The notes: generated by a model from the letters alone, not told the origin. Positions 33,256 through 44,714 are shown, numbered from the stretch's first letter. The stretch: DNA of 64,000 nt from Actimicrobium antarcticum (GCF_039536745.1 NZ_BAAAZE010000005.1:62001-126000), one strand, 5' to 3'. Numbers and translations are program-made.

Positions 33256-34869
33256 TCAAGCACGCCTTGCCGCGTACCTGATCGCAGGTGCCGCTTCGCT
33301 CTGCCCGCTCAGCCGGAATACCGACACCGTCCGTGACAAGCGCCGCGCCTGATCGTCCAGGCTGCTGGCGGCGTTGGTGGCCTGTTCCACCAGCGCCGCA
33401 TTCTGCTGGGTGGTTTCATCGAGATGCGTGATGGCCTGGTTGACCTGGTCGATGCCGCTATGCTGTTCGCGCGAGGCGGTCGACATATCCTGCATGATGC
33501 CCGTCACGCGCAGCACCGAGGCGACGATGTCTGTCATGGTGCTGCCGGTCTGGTTGACCAGGGCGGTGCCCAGATGAACCCGGTCGGCCGACTCGCCGAT
33601 CAGTTGCTTGATCTCCTTCGCGGCCGCCGCCGAGCGCTGGGCCAGATGACGTACTTCCCCCGCCACGACCGCAAAACCGCGCCCCTGCTCTCCGGCGCGC
33701 GCTGCTTCGACGGCCGCATTCAGCGCCAGGATATTGGTCTGGAAGGCGATCCCGTCGATCAATCCGATGATGTCGGCAATCCGGTGCGCCGAGGTGCTGA
33801 TCTCGCCCATGGTCGTCACCACCCTGGTGACCAGTTCGCCGCCCGCAACGGCCACCGCCGCCGCCGATGCCGCGAACTGGTTGGCCTGCACGGCGTTGTC
33901 GGCATTCTGTTTTACGGTGGCGCCAAATTGCTCCATGCTCGCAGCGGTCTGTTCCAGGCTGGAGGCTTGCGATTCGGTGCGTCCCGACAAATCCCTATTG
34001 CCCGAGACGATGTCGGTCGTCGCCAGCGTGATCGATGCGACACTGACGCGCACATCGCCAATGGTCGCCTGCAGGTTGACGTTCATCTGTTGCAGCGCCC
34101 GCATCAATTGCCCCATGTCGTCAGTGGCAGCGGTATCGAATTGGCGGCACATGTCGCCGCCGGCCAGCGCGCGGGCGATGGTGGTGGCGTCCCTGATCGG
34201 CCGGATCAGCTGGACGTGCAGCGTGCGCCACAGGATCAGGTTGAGCAGCACCGCGAGTGCGATGGCGCCACCCAGCCATCCGGCCAGATTGCCTGCGGTT
34301 CCCGACAGCAGGGTCGCACCGATCACGAGCAGCAGCAGGCACGGCAGTCCCATGCCCAGACCGAGCCGCACGGGCAGTGACAGTGTCGCCGACGCGACCA
34401 GTTTGCCGATCCAGTCGGTGCGCACCACGTCGCCCCGATGGATGGCGATGCCTTTTGCCGAACCATCCATCATGCTGCGATAGAGTAGTTCGGTCGCCTC
34501 GATCTGGTCCCGCGCCAGCTTGCTGCGCACCGACAGATACGCGACGATCTGGCCGCCGTCGATGACCGGCGTGACATTGGCCAGTACCCAGTAATGGTCG
34601 CCTGTCTTGCGCCGGTTCTTGACCATGCCGGTCCACGGAATGCCGGCTTTCAGCGTCTGCCACATGTCGGCAAAGGCTTCCGGCGGCATCGACGGATGAC
34701 GCAGGATGTTATGCGGCGCACCCAGTAATTCGTCTTCGGTGTAGCCGCTGACGTCGATGAAGTCGGCATTGGCATAGGTGATGCGACCCTTGGTGTCGGT
34801 CTTCGATACCAGATGCTGGCCGTCACGCAGCAGGTATTCGTGATTGCTGATCGGGAGGTTGGTGCGCAT
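33256..34869 (-). CDS. Aer-like methyl-accepting chemotaxis protein with PAS domain (2)
   Basis: 537 residues from the ATG at 34869 (AAAGGAA upstream; the open frame begins earlier at 34974 without support). Same plan as the receptor at 30846: PAS (KTDTKGRITYANADFIDVSGY; GAPHNILRHPSMP; PWTGMVKNRRKTGDHYWV), two membrane helices, HAMP, and the MCP hairpin NILALNAAVEAARAGEQGRGFAVVAGEV. A perfect FNR box lies 106 bases upstream. The pair probably arose by duplication and steers the cell towards preferred oxygen or redox conditions. Confidence 0.92.
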   Translation of the reverse strand: MRTNLPISNHEYLLRDGQHLVSKTDTKGRITYANADFIDVSGYTEDELLGAPHNILRHPSMPPEAFADMWQTLKAGIPWTGMVKNRRKTGDHYWVLANVTPVIDGGQIVAYLSVRSKLARDQIEATELLYRSMMDGSAKGIAIHRGDVVRTDWIGKLVASATLSLPVRLGLGMGLPCLLLLVIGATLLSGTAGNLAGWLGGAIALAVLLNLILWRTLHVQLIRPIRDATTIARALAGGDMCRQFDTAATDDMGQLMRALQQMNVNLQATIGDVRVSVASITLATTDIVSGNRDLSGRTESQASSLEQTAASMEQFGATVKQNADNAVQANQFAASAAAVAVAGGELVTRVVTTMGEISTSAHRIADIIGLIDGIAFQTNILALNAAVEAARAGEQGRGFAVVAGEVRHLAQRSAAAAKEIKQLIGESADRVHLGTALVNQTGSTMTDIVASVLRVTGIMQDMSTASREQHSGIDQVNQAITHLDETTQQNAALVEQATNAASSLDDQARRLSRTVSVFRLSGQSEAAPAIRYAARRA

Positions 34870-34974
34870 GACGTGGTTCCTTTCAGGAGGTACTGCCATG
34901 CAGCCCTGCCGAGGTGAATAATATTTCCCTGGGGAATTTAAATCGCATCGTGACATGGTCATTGGTGTTTTCAC

Positions 34975-34988
34975 TTGATTCAGATCAA
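34975..34988. promoter_or_regulatory. FNR/ANR box upstream of chemoreceptor 2
   Basis: TTGAT-TCAG-ATCAA, a perfect FNR/ANR site between the divergent chemoreceptor 2 and hemN genes. It is nearer the receptor start (106 bases) than hemN (~195 bases). Confidence 0.85.
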
Positions 34989-35094
34989 AAACCGGATTGC
35001 GCTGTCAGGGGCGGCCGCAGTACAGCCGAAGCACAGCCGAAGGCATCGGAAAATCTTTCCACCAGCGAATGGTGTTGGCCGTTTTTGATGTGAG

Positions 35095-35108
35095 TCAAAG
35101 TTTTGTCA
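35095..35108. promoter_or_regulatory. FNR/ANR box upstream of hemN
   Basis: TTGAT-GTGA-GTCAA, one mismatch to TTGAT-N4-ATCAA, 74 bases before the hemN start. This is an expected position for an FNR-activated promoter. Confidence 0.78.
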
Positions 35109-35181
35109 GGTCCGCATCCCTACACTCCGTTGCATCAAGTCACGTTCCAAGCCTCGGCGTGAATGGCAGCAGGAGATAAAC

Positions 35182-36600
35182 ATGGTGGTGTCCGCAATTC
35201 CGGTGTCGGTGGTTCCCTCGGTCGAATTCGATGCCGCCCTGATTTCAACATTCAGGCAGCAGGGTCCGCGCTATACGTCCTACCCGACCGCGGACCGTTT
35301 TACCGAATCCTTCCGCTACCGTGATTATCTGCAAGCCGTGGCCGGCCTGCGCACCCGGGGCAGCCGCAAGCCACTCTCGCTCTACATGCATATTCCGTTC
35401 TGCGATACGGTCTGCTACTACTGCGCCTGCAACAAGATCGTCACCAAAAAAACCGAGAAAGCCGCTGTCTACCTGAGCTACCTGAAACGCGAAATCGACA
35501 TTCAGGGGCAGCTGTTTGCCGACATGAATCAGGTCGAGCAGTTGCATCTGGGTGGCGGCACGCCGACCTACTTTACGGATGCGCAGATGGGTGAACTGCT
35601 GGCGCACCTGCGACGCTGGTTCAAGTTCGCTCCCGACGATATCGGCGAATACTCCATCGAAGTCGATCCGCGCACCGTCACGCGCGAGCGCGTCTTCACG
35701 TTGCGCGGGCAGGGCTTCAACCGCATCAGCCTGGGGGTGCAGGATTTTGATCCGGACGTGCAAAAAGCCGTCAACCGGATGCAACCGGAAAGCCAGACGC
35801 TGGCCGTCATCCAGGCCGCGCGTGATGCCAAATTCCGCTCGGTGAGCATCGACCTGATCTATGGCCTGCCGAAGCAGAACGTCATCACGATGGCGCAGAC
35901 ACTGGCCAAGGTGATTGCTGCCAGCCCGGACCGGATCGCCATCTACAACTACGCCCATCTGCCACATGTGTTCAAGCCGCAGCGGCGCATCCTCGACGCC
36001 GACATGCCCAGCGGCGAGACCAAGCTCGACATGCTCTCGCTGTGCATCCGTCGCCTCACCGAAGCCGGTTACGTGTACATCGGCATGGACCATTTTGCGC
36101 GGCCAACCGATGACCTCGCCATTGCGCAGGCACAGGGACGGCTGCATCGCAACTTCCAGGGTTATTCGACCCATGCCGAGCTGGACCTGGTGTCGTGCGG
36201 TGTCTCGGCGATCAGTTCGGTGGCGGCAACCTATAGCCAAAACGTCAAGACGCTGGACGCCTATTACGAGCATCTCGACAAGCATGAACTGCCGATCGCA
36301 CGTGGCATCAAGCTGACCATGGACGACACGCTGCGGCGCGCTATCATCCAGACCTTGATGTGCAATTTCGAGATGTCGATTTCGGCCATCGAGCAGGCCT
36401 ATCCGATCACCTTCGCGACCTACTTTGCGGCCGAGCTGGCGCAGTTGCGGATGCTGGCGCAAGACGGTTTGCTGACCATCGATGACGCGTGGTGCAGCGT
36501 CAGTCCGAAAGGCCGTTTGCTGATCCGAAATATCTGCATGGTGTTCGACCGCTACCTGAGTGCCGGTCCCGATCCGCTGCGTTATTCCAAAACAATCTGA
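35182..36600 (+). CDS. hemN: oxygen-independent coproporphyrinogen III oxidase
   Basis: 472 residues. Radical-SAM enzyme converting coproporphyrinogen III to protoporphyrinogen IX without oxygen, in heme synthesis. The cluster motif is Cys74-X3-Cys78-X2-Cys81, followed by Cys83 (CDTVCYYCACNK), with the N-terminal GPRYTSYPTADRF and HLGGGTPT of true HemN. AGGAG precedes the ATG. It starts a tightly packed run hemN, SafE-like, ccoI, ccoS, consistent with supplying heme and copper for cbb3 oxidase at low oxygen. Controlled by the FNR box at 35095. Confidence 0.95.
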   Translation: MVVSAIPVSVVPSVEFDAALISTFRQQGPRYTSYPTADRFTESFRYRDYLQAVAGLRTRGSRKPLSLYMHIPFCDTVCYYCACNKIVTKKTEKAAVYLSYLKREIDIQGQLFADMNQVEQLHLGGGTPTYFTDAQMGELLAHLRRWFKFAPDDIGEYSIEVDPRTVTRERVFTLRGQGFNRISLGVQDFDPDVQKAVNRMQPESQTLAVIQAARDAKFRSVSIDLIYGLPKQNVITMAQTLAKVIAASPDRIAIYNYAHLPHVFKPQRRILDADMPSGETKLDMLSLCIRRLTEAGYVYIGMDHFARPTDDLAIAQAQGRLHRNFQGYSTHAELDLVSCGVSAISSVAATYSQNVKTLDAYYEHLDKHELPIARGIKLTMDDTLRRAIIQTLMCNFEMSISAIEQAYPITFATYFAAELAQLRMLAQDGLLTIDDAWCSVSPKGRLLIRNICMVFDRYLSAGPDPLRYSKTI

Positions 36601-36604
36601 CCCG

Positions 36605-37393
36605 ATGACCTTGTTGAGCCTGCTTCCGATAGTGTTGATTGGCCTGCTGGGCAGCGTCCATTGCGTCGGCATGTGTGGCGGGATCGTGGGCGCGTTGTCG
36701 GTGGCGCCGATGCCGGTACGAAAATTCCCGGTGGCAGTGGTGTCAGCCACCGTCTCAGCCACCGTGTCAGCGCCCTCATTGGCCGCCAGCTCCGATCGCC
36801 TGCTGCGCGTGCTTGCCTATAACACCGGCCGGATTGGCAGTTACATGCTGGCCGGCGCCATTGCTGGCGGCGTCGCCAATGGCGCGCGCACGCTGTCGGG
36901 TGTATCGGCTTTTCAGGCGGGCGGTTACTGGCTGGCCAACCTGATGCTGGTGCTGCTGGGCCTGTATCTGATGGGGGCGTGGCGCGGGCTGACGCGTGTG
37001 GAAGCGCTGGGCCAGGGCTTGTGGAGAGCCATCCAGCCGCTGACCAGGCATCTGCTGCCGCTCGACAGTCCGCTGAAAATGCTGGCCATGGGTGGAGTCT
37101 GGGGCTGGCTGCCGTGCGGCATGGTCTACAGCGTCCTGCTCACGGCGATGATGACCGGTTCGGCCTGGTCGGGTGCCAGCGTGATGCTGGCGTTCGGACT
37201 CGGCACCTTGCCGACGTTGCTGACGATGGGGCTGCTCGGTGCGCAGCTGCGTGGTGTCATGCAGCGCCACGGCGTGCGCGTGGCCAGTGGCGTGCTGGTG
37301 CTGGGTTTCGGCTTGCTCGGCCTGCTGCGTGCCAGCCGCGGCATGCCGACCAGCTGGCTCGATGCGCTGTGCCTGACACCGATGGCGTCATGA
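36605..37393 (+). CDS. SafE/DsbD-like membrane protein of the cbb3 cluster
   Basis: 262 residues, six predicted membrane helices. Sulfite exporter TauE/SafE-type (DsbD_2 superfamily) with the motif GSVHCVGMCGGIVG at residues ~16-30. It begins 4 bases after hemN and overlaps ccoI by ATGA. Proteins of this kind are regular members of cco assembly clusters, and the conserved Cys/Met/His-rich first helix suggests a part in copper handling. The exact function is not established. Confidence 0.82.
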   Translation: MTLLSLLPIVLIGLLGSVHCVGMCGGIVGALSVAPMPVRKFPVAVVSATVSATVSAPSLAASSDRLLRVLAYNTGRIGSYMLAGAIAGGVANGARTLSGVSAFQAGGYWLANLMLVLLGLYLMGAWRGLTRVEALGQGLWRAIQPLTRHLLPLDSPLKMLAMGGVWGWLPCGMVYSVLLTAMMTGSAWSGASVMLAFGLGTLPTLLTMGLLGAQLRGVMQRHGVRVASGVLVLGFGLLGLLRASRGMPTSWLDALCLTPMAS

Positions 37394-39876
37394 GCAGCTG
37401 TTTTCATTGCAACCTGCCGGTGCCGCCGGGCAGCCACTGGCAAGTCACCGTCGATGCCGTCGTGCAGCCGATGTGCTGTCCCGGATGTGCTGCCGTGGCG
37501 CAAAGCATCGTCGACAATGGCTTCAGTGACTACTACCGCAGCCGCGAAGGTTTTGCGGCGACCGCGACACAGGATGGTCTGATTCCGCCCGAGCTGAAGC
37601 TGTACGACTTGCCTTACCTGCAGGACGACACTGGTGCCGACGCCAGCAGCGCCGACGCGATCTTTCTGGTCGACGGCATTCGCTGCGCTGCCTGCGTCTG
37701 GCTGATCGAACGCCGTCTGGCACGCCTGCCCGGGGTGCAGGCCGTCAACATGAATGCCACCACCGAACGCCTGCAGGTCAGCTGGGACCGGCAGCGCTGC
37801 AAGCCCAGCGACATCCTGACCAGCCTGCGCGAAATCGGCTACATCGCTTATCCGTACGATCCGGTGCGGCATGGTGCGCAACTCGACCGGGCGCGCAAGA
37901 CGCTGTTTCGCCAGTTGTTCATTGCCGGCCTGTCGATGATGCAGGTCATGATGTATGTGCTGCCAACTTACATGGCCGACGCCGGCTCGATGGACGCCGA
38001 TATCGGCAGCCTGATGCAGTGGGCCAGCCTGCTGCTGACCCTGCCGGCGCTGCTGTATTCGGCACAACCGTTCTTTCGCGGTGCCTGGGTCAACCTGAAG
38101 AGCCGCACGCTCGGCATGGATGTGCCGGTCGCGCTGGGCATCGGTGCAGCGTTCATCGGTAGCGTGGTCGCCACCGTGCGCGGCACCGGCGAGGTGTATT
38201 TCGATTCGATCACGATGTTCATTTTTCTGTTGCTGTGCAGCCGCTATCTGGAACTGGCGGCGCGGCGCAAGGCCGCGTCCGCGCTCAATACCCTGCAACA
38301 CGCGTTGCCGGCCTCGGCCTGGGCCATGCCCGGTTATCCGGACGATCGCACGCTGATGCTGATGGCGGCCAGCCAGTTGCGCGAAGGCGATGTGATTCTG
38401 GTGCGTCCTGGCGAAGCGATAGCCGCCGACGGCATCATCCTCGAAGGCGACAGCGCGGTCGACCTGTCGTTGCTGACCGGCGAAAGCCGGGCCTTGCACC
38501 GCGATGTCGGCGCACGCTTGCCGGGTGGCGCGGTCAATGCCACCCAGCCGATCGTGGTGCGCGTGACGCAGGCCGCGCGTGACAGCACCCTGTCGATCCT
38601 GGTCAAGCTGATCGAACGGGCCGGGCAGGGCAAGCCGCAACTGGCGCTGTGGGCCGACCGCGTTGCGGCCTGGTTCGTCGGTGCGCTGTTGCTGTTTGCG
38701 CTGGTGGTGTTCTGTTTTTGGCAATGGGTCGATTCGTCGCGGGCCTGGCCGATTGCGATTGCGGTGCTGGTGGTGTCGTGTCCGTGCGCGCTGTCGCTGG
38801 CCACGCCGACCGCGCTGGCCGCAGCCACCGACCGGCTGGTGCGGCGCGGCATCCTGATCGTCCGTCCGCATGTACTCGAAACCCTGCATCGCGCCACCCA
38901 CATCATCTTCGACAAGACCGGCACGCTGACCGCCGGCAAACCGGTGCTGCGCCATCTGGAAACGCTGGGCGGTCGGTCGCGCGACTGGTGCCTGCAACTG
39001 GCCGCGACGCTGGAAAAATCCAGCGCGCATCCGCTCGGCCTGGCGATCGTCGCGGCGGCCGATGGCGTGGCGGGCATCGTGGAACTGGCCGTCGATGCGG
39101 TACGCCATGACGCCGGGCGCGGCCTCGAAGCCACCATCGACGGGCTGCAATACCGGCTGGGCTCCGCCGCTTTCGTCGCAGAACTGGTCGGTACCGCACC
39201 GACCGACCTGGCGCCTGCCGAAGTCACCCCGGTCTATCTGGGCAGCAGCAACGGCTGGCTGGCGCGCTTCGACCTGGCTGATGGATTGCGCACTGATGCA
39301 CGCGACGTGATCCGCTATTTCCAGGCCAGCGGCAGGACCGTGATCCTGCTCAGTGGCGACCAGCAAACGGTCACGCAAACGGTGGCCGACGAACTCGGTA
39401 TCGCCACCGCGCTCGGCGAGTCGCTGCCGGACCAGAAGCTGGCCTACGTGCAAGCCCTGCAGCGCGACGGTGCCATTGTGGCGATGGTGGGTGATGGCAT
39501 CAATGATGCTGCGGTACTGAGCGCCGCCGACGTGTCGTTTGCGATGGGCGGCGGCACCGCGCTGGCGCAATTGCATGCCGATTGCGTGCTGCTGTCCGGG
39601 GTGCTCGCGTCGCTGTCCGAAGTCGACGTGACCGCCGCGCAAACGCTGGCCGTGATCCGACAAAACCTGTGGTGGGCAACGCTCTACAACGTGATCGCGA
39701 TTCCGGCAGCAGCGCTGGGCTGGCTCAATCCGTGGATGACCGGTATCGGCATGTCGGTCAGTTCGGCGGTGGTGGTCCTGAATGCATTGCGGTTGCGGCG
39801 TGCGGTGCGACTGCCCGTTTCCACGCAAGACGACGGTACGGCAATTCGACCGCTGCCTGTCGCCAGCGCAGGCTGA
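37390..39876 (+). CDS. ccoI: copper-exporting P1B-type ATPase for cbb3 oxidase assembly
   Basis: 828 residues from the ATG at 37390, overlapping the previous stop. N-terminal cysteine-rich segment (FHCNLP...MCCPGCAAVA), HMA metal-binding domain with Cys99-X2-Cys102 (GIRCAACVW), eight membrane helices, and membrane CPC motif Cys464-Pro-Cys466. The phosphorylation site is Asp508 in DKTGTLT; HP motif SSAHPLG and GDGINDA follow. This layout is FixI/CcoI rather than CopA. It moves copper to the periplasm for insertion into CcoN. Confidence 0.95.
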   Translation: MSSCFHCNLPVPPGSHWQVTVDAVVQPMCCPGCAAVAQSIVDNGFSDYYRSREGFAATATQDGLIPPELKLYDLPYLQDDTGADASSADAIFLVDGIRCAACVWLIERRLARLPGVQAVNMNATTERLQVSWDRQRCKPSDILTSLREIGYIAYPYDPVRHGAQLDRARKTLFRQLFIAGLSMMQVMMYVLPTYMADAGSMDADIGSLMQWASLLLTLPALLYSAQPFFRGAWVNLKSRTLGMDVPVALGIGAAFIGSVVATVRGTGEVYFDSITMFIFLLLCSRYLELAARRKAASALNTLQHALPASAWAMPGYPDDRTLMLMAASQLREGDVILVRPGEAIAADGIILEGDSAVDLSLLTGESRALHRDVGARLPGGAVNATQPIVVRVTQAARDSTLSILVKLIERAGQGKPQLALWADRVAAWFVGALLLFALVVFCFWQWVDSSRAWPIAIAVLVVSCPCALSLATPTALAAATDRLVRRGILIVRPHVLETLHRATHIIFDKTGTLTAGKPVLRHLETLGGRSRDWCLQLAATLEKSSAHPLGLAIVAAADGVAGIVELAVDAVRHDAGRGLEATIDGLQYRLGSAAFVAELVGTAPTDLAPAEVTPVYLGSSNGWLARFDLADGLRTDARDVIRYFQASGRTVILLSGDQQTVTQTVADELGIATALGESLPDQKLAYVQALQRDGAIVAMVGDGINDAAVLSAADVSFAMGGGTALAQLHADCVLLSGVLASLSEVDVTAAQTLAVIRQNLWWATLYNVIAIPAAALGWLNPWMTGIGMSVSSAVVVLNALRLRRAVRLPVSTQDDGTAIRPLPVASAG

Positions 39877-39878
39877 TC

Positions 39879-40142
39879 ATGGAAGCTCTGTACCTGCTCG
39901 TGCCGCTGAGTATCCTGGTCGTGTTTCTGGCGATCTGGGTTTTTTTTGGCGCTTCCGACAATGGCCAGTTCGATGATCTGGTCGGCCCCGGCTGGCGCAT
40001 TTTGCAGGACGATGACAGCAGCGTAGCTGCACCCACACCCGCTGTCGCCGATCCCGAATCGCCGGAAAATACCGGCACCCCCCATGCGCCTACGCGCGGA
40101 TCGAACCAGACCCATGCCCGACTTCCTGACTCGCCTGATTGA
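39879..40142 (+). CDS. ccoS: cbb3 oxidase maturation protein CcoS
   Basis: 87 residues. One N-terminal membrane helix (MEALYLLVPLSILVVFLAIW) followed by the CcoS signature FFGASDNGQFDDLVGPGWRIL. It has a ~35-residue acidic/Pro-rich tail, longer than the 50-70 residues usual for the family. Starts 3 bases after ccoI. CcoS is needed for cofactor loading of cbb3 oxidase. Its 3' end overlaps the start of the exporter adaptor gene. Confidence 0.92.
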   Translation: MEALYLLVPLSILVVFLAIWVFFGASDNGQFDDLVGPGWRILQDDDSSVAAPTPAVADPESPENTGTPHAPTRGSNQTHARLPDSPD

Positions 40143-41345
40143 GCGCCGCTGGCTGGTCGCAGGCATGGTACTGGCCGTGCTCGCTGGCGGCTGGGGCGCA
40201 TGGCGTTGGTGGAACGGTCCGGAAGTGCCGGTGGCGCTGGTCGAACGCAGCGACGTGGTCCAGACCGTGGTCGCCAGTGGCCGGGTCGAGTCACCCCTGC
40301 GCGTCGATATCGGCAGTCAGGTCACCGGTACGGTGGCCGCGATTCCGGTGGCGGAAGGCCAGTCGGTCAGCGCCGGCCAGCGCCTGATCACCCTCGAACA
40401 CAGCGAAGCCAGTGCCAGCGTCGAGCAAGCGCAGGCCAGTGTCGCGCAAGCCCGCGCCCGCCTGCGCCAGATCCGTGAACTGGCGTTGCCGGTAGCGTTG
40501 CAGGCGTCGCGTCAGGCCGAAGCCACGCTGACCACGACGCAGCGCCAGTTTGCCCGCACCCGCGCGTTGCAAGCCAGGGGCTTTGTCGGTCAGGCCCAGC
40601 TCGATGATGCACAACGCAGTCTCGATGTTGCACAGAGCCAGTTGCGTACCGCGCAGTTGCAGGTCGCGACCAGTCGCAACGACGGCAGCGACATGCTGCT
40701 GGCCAGCACCGCGCTGCAGCAGGCCGAGGCCAGCTTGCGGGTGGCGCAGGCAAAACTCGGCTACACCGCCATCACGGCGCCGACCGCCGGCACTCTGATC
40801 GCACGCAACGTCGAACCCGGCGATGTGGTTCAGCCGGGCAAAGTGCTGATGGTCCTGTCGCCGGTCGGCAAGACCCAGCTGGTGGTGCAAATCGATGAAC
40901 GCAATCTGGCCACGGTGCGCCTCGGGCAAGCCGCGCTGGCCGCCGCGGATGCCTATCCGGCGCGCCGGTTCACTGCCACCGTGGCCTACCTCAATCCGTC
41001 GGTCGACCCGCAGCGTGGTTCGGTGGCGGTCAAGCTGGATGTGGCCGCGCCACCGGACTGGCTGCGTCAGGACATGACGGTCTCGGTCGATATCGACGTC
41101 GCGCGCCGCACTGCCACGCTGGTGGCGCCGACGGCTGCGGTGCGTGACATGACGGGCGCGCAACCCTGGGTCATCGTCGTGCGCAACGGCCGGGCAGTAC
41201 GGCAGGTCGTGCAGACCGGCATCCGCGGTGCGGGCAAGGTCGAAATCCTGGCGGGCCTGCAGGCCGGCGAACAGGTGTTGTCCGGATTGCTGGCAACCGT
41301 CGAGGATGGCGACCGGGTGCGTCCGGTAGCGATGGCGGGCATCAA

Positions 41346-41349
<4 letters not shown>
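40114..41349 (+). CDS. ABC exporter periplasmic adaptor (MacA/HlyD family)
   Basis: 411 residues from the ATG at 40114; an in-frame ATG at 40084 is an alternative, and neither has a good ribosome-binding site. N-terminal signal anchor, barrel-sandwich (lipoyl) halves around a long alpha-helical hairpin (residues ~90-200, QAQASVAQARARLRQI...), then membrane-proximal domains with TAITAPTAGTLIARNVEPGDVV. It overlaps ccoS and, by GTGA, the permease gene. Forms a tripartite-type exporter with the next two genes; substrate unknown. No outer-membrane TolC homologue is adjacent. Confidence 0.9.
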
Positions 41350-42567
<1,218 letters not shown>

Positions 42568-42575
<8 letters not shown>

Positions 42576-43263
42576 CGACGTATTGCGGCTTGCGGGCATT
42601 CGCAAATCCTATGGCGTGGGCAAACCGACCGAAACCGAAATCCTGCACGGCATCGACCTGGTACTGGAGAAAGGCGAATTTGCCGCGTTGATCGGCCCGT
42701 CCGGTTCCGGCAAAAGTACACTGCTCAACCTCATCGGCCTGCTCGATCGACCCACCAGCGGCACGCTCACCATCAATGGCACCGACACCACTGCACTGGA
42801 TGACGCCCAACTGACCAGGCTGCGCGGCCACAGCATCGGCTTCGTGTTCCAGTCGCATTACCTGATCTCGGCGTTCACCGCGCTGGAAAACGTCATGATG
42901 CCGATGCTGCTGGAACGCGGCCGGCCGGATGCGGCAATGCGCGAGGTGGCGCGTGGCCTGCTCGATCGGGTCGGGCTGGCGAAGTGGCGTGATCATCTCG
43001 CGTCCGACATGTCGGGCGGTCAGCAACAGCGCGTCGCGATTGCGCGCTCGCTGGCGATGTCTCCGCCGCTGATCCTGGCGGATGAACCGACCGGCAACCT
43101 GGATACGAAGTCGGCTGACAGTGTGTTTGCGCTGATGCGCGAGGTCAGCGCGAGTAGTGGTACGACGTTTTTGCTGGTGACCCATAACCTGGCGCTGGCG
43201 CATCAGTGTGATCGGATTATTGAGTTGGTTGATGGGCAGGTGGTGGCGATGGCCGGTGGCTAG
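42568..43263 (+). CDS. ABC exporter ATP-binding protein (MacB/LolD type)
   Basis: 231 residues, GTG start overlapping the permease gene. Walker A GPSGSGKST, Q-loop FVFQSHYLI, signature MSGGQQQRVAIARSL, Walker B LILADEPTGNLD, H-loop LLVTHNLALA. Size and motifs are those of the LolD/MacB class. It ends exactly where palindromic element D begins, and codon use in the last ~30 codons becomes T-richer than the rest. Confidence 0.93.
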
Positions 43264-44380
43264 CGGCCTGCGGTGGCTAAAGCGGTTGCGCTCCGTTGAT
43301 GCAAGCCGGGGGCGGCCCGGCGGCCGGTCACTTCTTTTTGCTTCGCTGTTTTGTAGGTTGGGCTGCGAAGCCCAACATGCGTCAGGTTGCTTTGCGGGTC
43401 GCCGCGACGCGCGGTCGGCGGTCTGCGGTAGCTAAAACGGTTTTTGCTCCGTTGATGCAAGCCGGGGGCGGCCCGGCAGCCGGTCACTTCTTTTTGCTTC
43501 GCCAAAATGAAGTAACCAAGAAAAAGGCGACCGCAAGACCGCTGCCCTTCGGGTTCCCAAAAACCGGGTACGGCAAGAGGGAAGCCCGCAAACTCGCTGC
43601 CCTTGCAGGGCGCAGATCCGCTTGCAAGCGGATCCCGTTCCGCAGGCGGATCGCATGCGATCCGAAACCCCTGCTACACCTCAGACAGTGCGGGCTTCTG
43701 ATCCTCTTGCCGTACCCGGTTTTTGGCAGCGATCTTTTTATGCGGAATTCAAGGTCAAGACCAAGCCCAGCCTTGGTAATTGATCGATGGTCGGGCTCGC
43801 ATTGCGCGAGAAAACTTCCTCGTCGTGATCGACATCGAGTTCAAAACCAACGTCAAAACCAACGTCAAAACCAACGTCAAAACCAAAACCTACAAGGCTT
43901 TTACAAGCCATCTTTCTCGCGCAAAGCGAGCCTGGCCATCAATCAATCATCAAGGCTGGGCTTGGTGTTGACATTGAATTCCGCATAAAAGGCCGCTGCC
44001 AAATACCGTGTCCGGGCAGGGGACAAGAGGGCCGCACTGTCTGAGCGTAGCGAGTTTGCGGCCCTCCCCCTGACCGGGCACGGTATTTGGGAACCCGCAG
44101 GGCAGCGGTCTAGCGGTCGCCTTTTTCTTGGTTACTTCATTTTGGCGAAGCAAAAAGAAGTGACCGGCTGCCGGGCCGCACCCGGCTTGGCGCCACGGAG
44201 CGCAACCCGTTTTAGCTATCGCAGACCGCAGATCGCGCGTCGTGGCGACCCGCAAAGCAACCTGACGCATGTTGGGCTTCGCAGCCCAACCTACGACCTG
44301 CCGGGCCGCACCCGGCTTGGCTCCACGGAGCGCAACCCGTTTTAGCTACCGCAGCCCGCAGCCCGCAGCCCGCAGCCCAA
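43262..44380. repeat. giant palindromic repeat element, copy D
   Basis: Core 43353-44294, flanked by truncated left (43262-43350) and right (44297-44380) arm pieces. The centre has three 12-bp units (43841-43876). The left arm's hairpin loop carries the ~80-bp palindromic insert (about 43600-43680), in mirror orientation to the one in copy B. CAGCCCG heptamers repeat at 44352-44380. It abuts the exporter ATPase stop codon. Frames such as 43296-43988 and 43950-44270 are by-products. Confidence 0.9.
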
Positions 44381-44499
44381 GCCAACAGGCACAGCGCCGC
44401 AAGGTCTGCGACCGCACTCGACAATAGCTTGCCGATTTCTACAGAACTGCCAACGCCCGTAAGCGTTTGTAAGTGACCGGGCCGATCGGTCTGCCGGGA

Positions 44500-44609
44500 T
44501 TTATCGTTAGCCCGTTCAGCAAGCAGCAACTGCTGCAAAGTGCATCAAGTCTCCCCTCCCAACTGATGAATGGGTTCATCCACGTGCCGTGCGGCGCGTG
44601 GATTTTTTT
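44500..44609 (+). ncRNA. candidate small RNA with C-rich anti-Shine-Dalgarno segment
   Basis: A strong terminator (44578-44609) ends a stretch with no coding potential between element D and ccoN. Before it are CTCCCCTCCC (44551-44560), complementary to ribosome-binding sites, and the hairpin GATGAA-TGGG-TTCATC (44565-44580). Exposed C-rich loops plus a U-tailed terminator are typical of trans-acting sRNAs. I see no convincing promoter and the 5' end is a guess. It may instead be only the end of read-through transcription. Confidence 0.3.
44578..44609 (+). terminator. intrinsic terminator upstream of ccoN
   Basis: ATCCACGTGCC / GGCGCGTGGAT stem (11 bp with one T-G pair), GTGC loop, then seven Ts. 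No annotated gene lies immediately upstream. Confidence 0.85.
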
Positions 44610-44714
44610 CGCTCACCGATCGGCGCGTGCCGCAGCACCCGCCTGGCTCGCGATTGAACGATCGCAGCGCTGGCATCCCGCCCGGACAAGCCACCGCCCC
44701 CCACTCTTGCCAAT

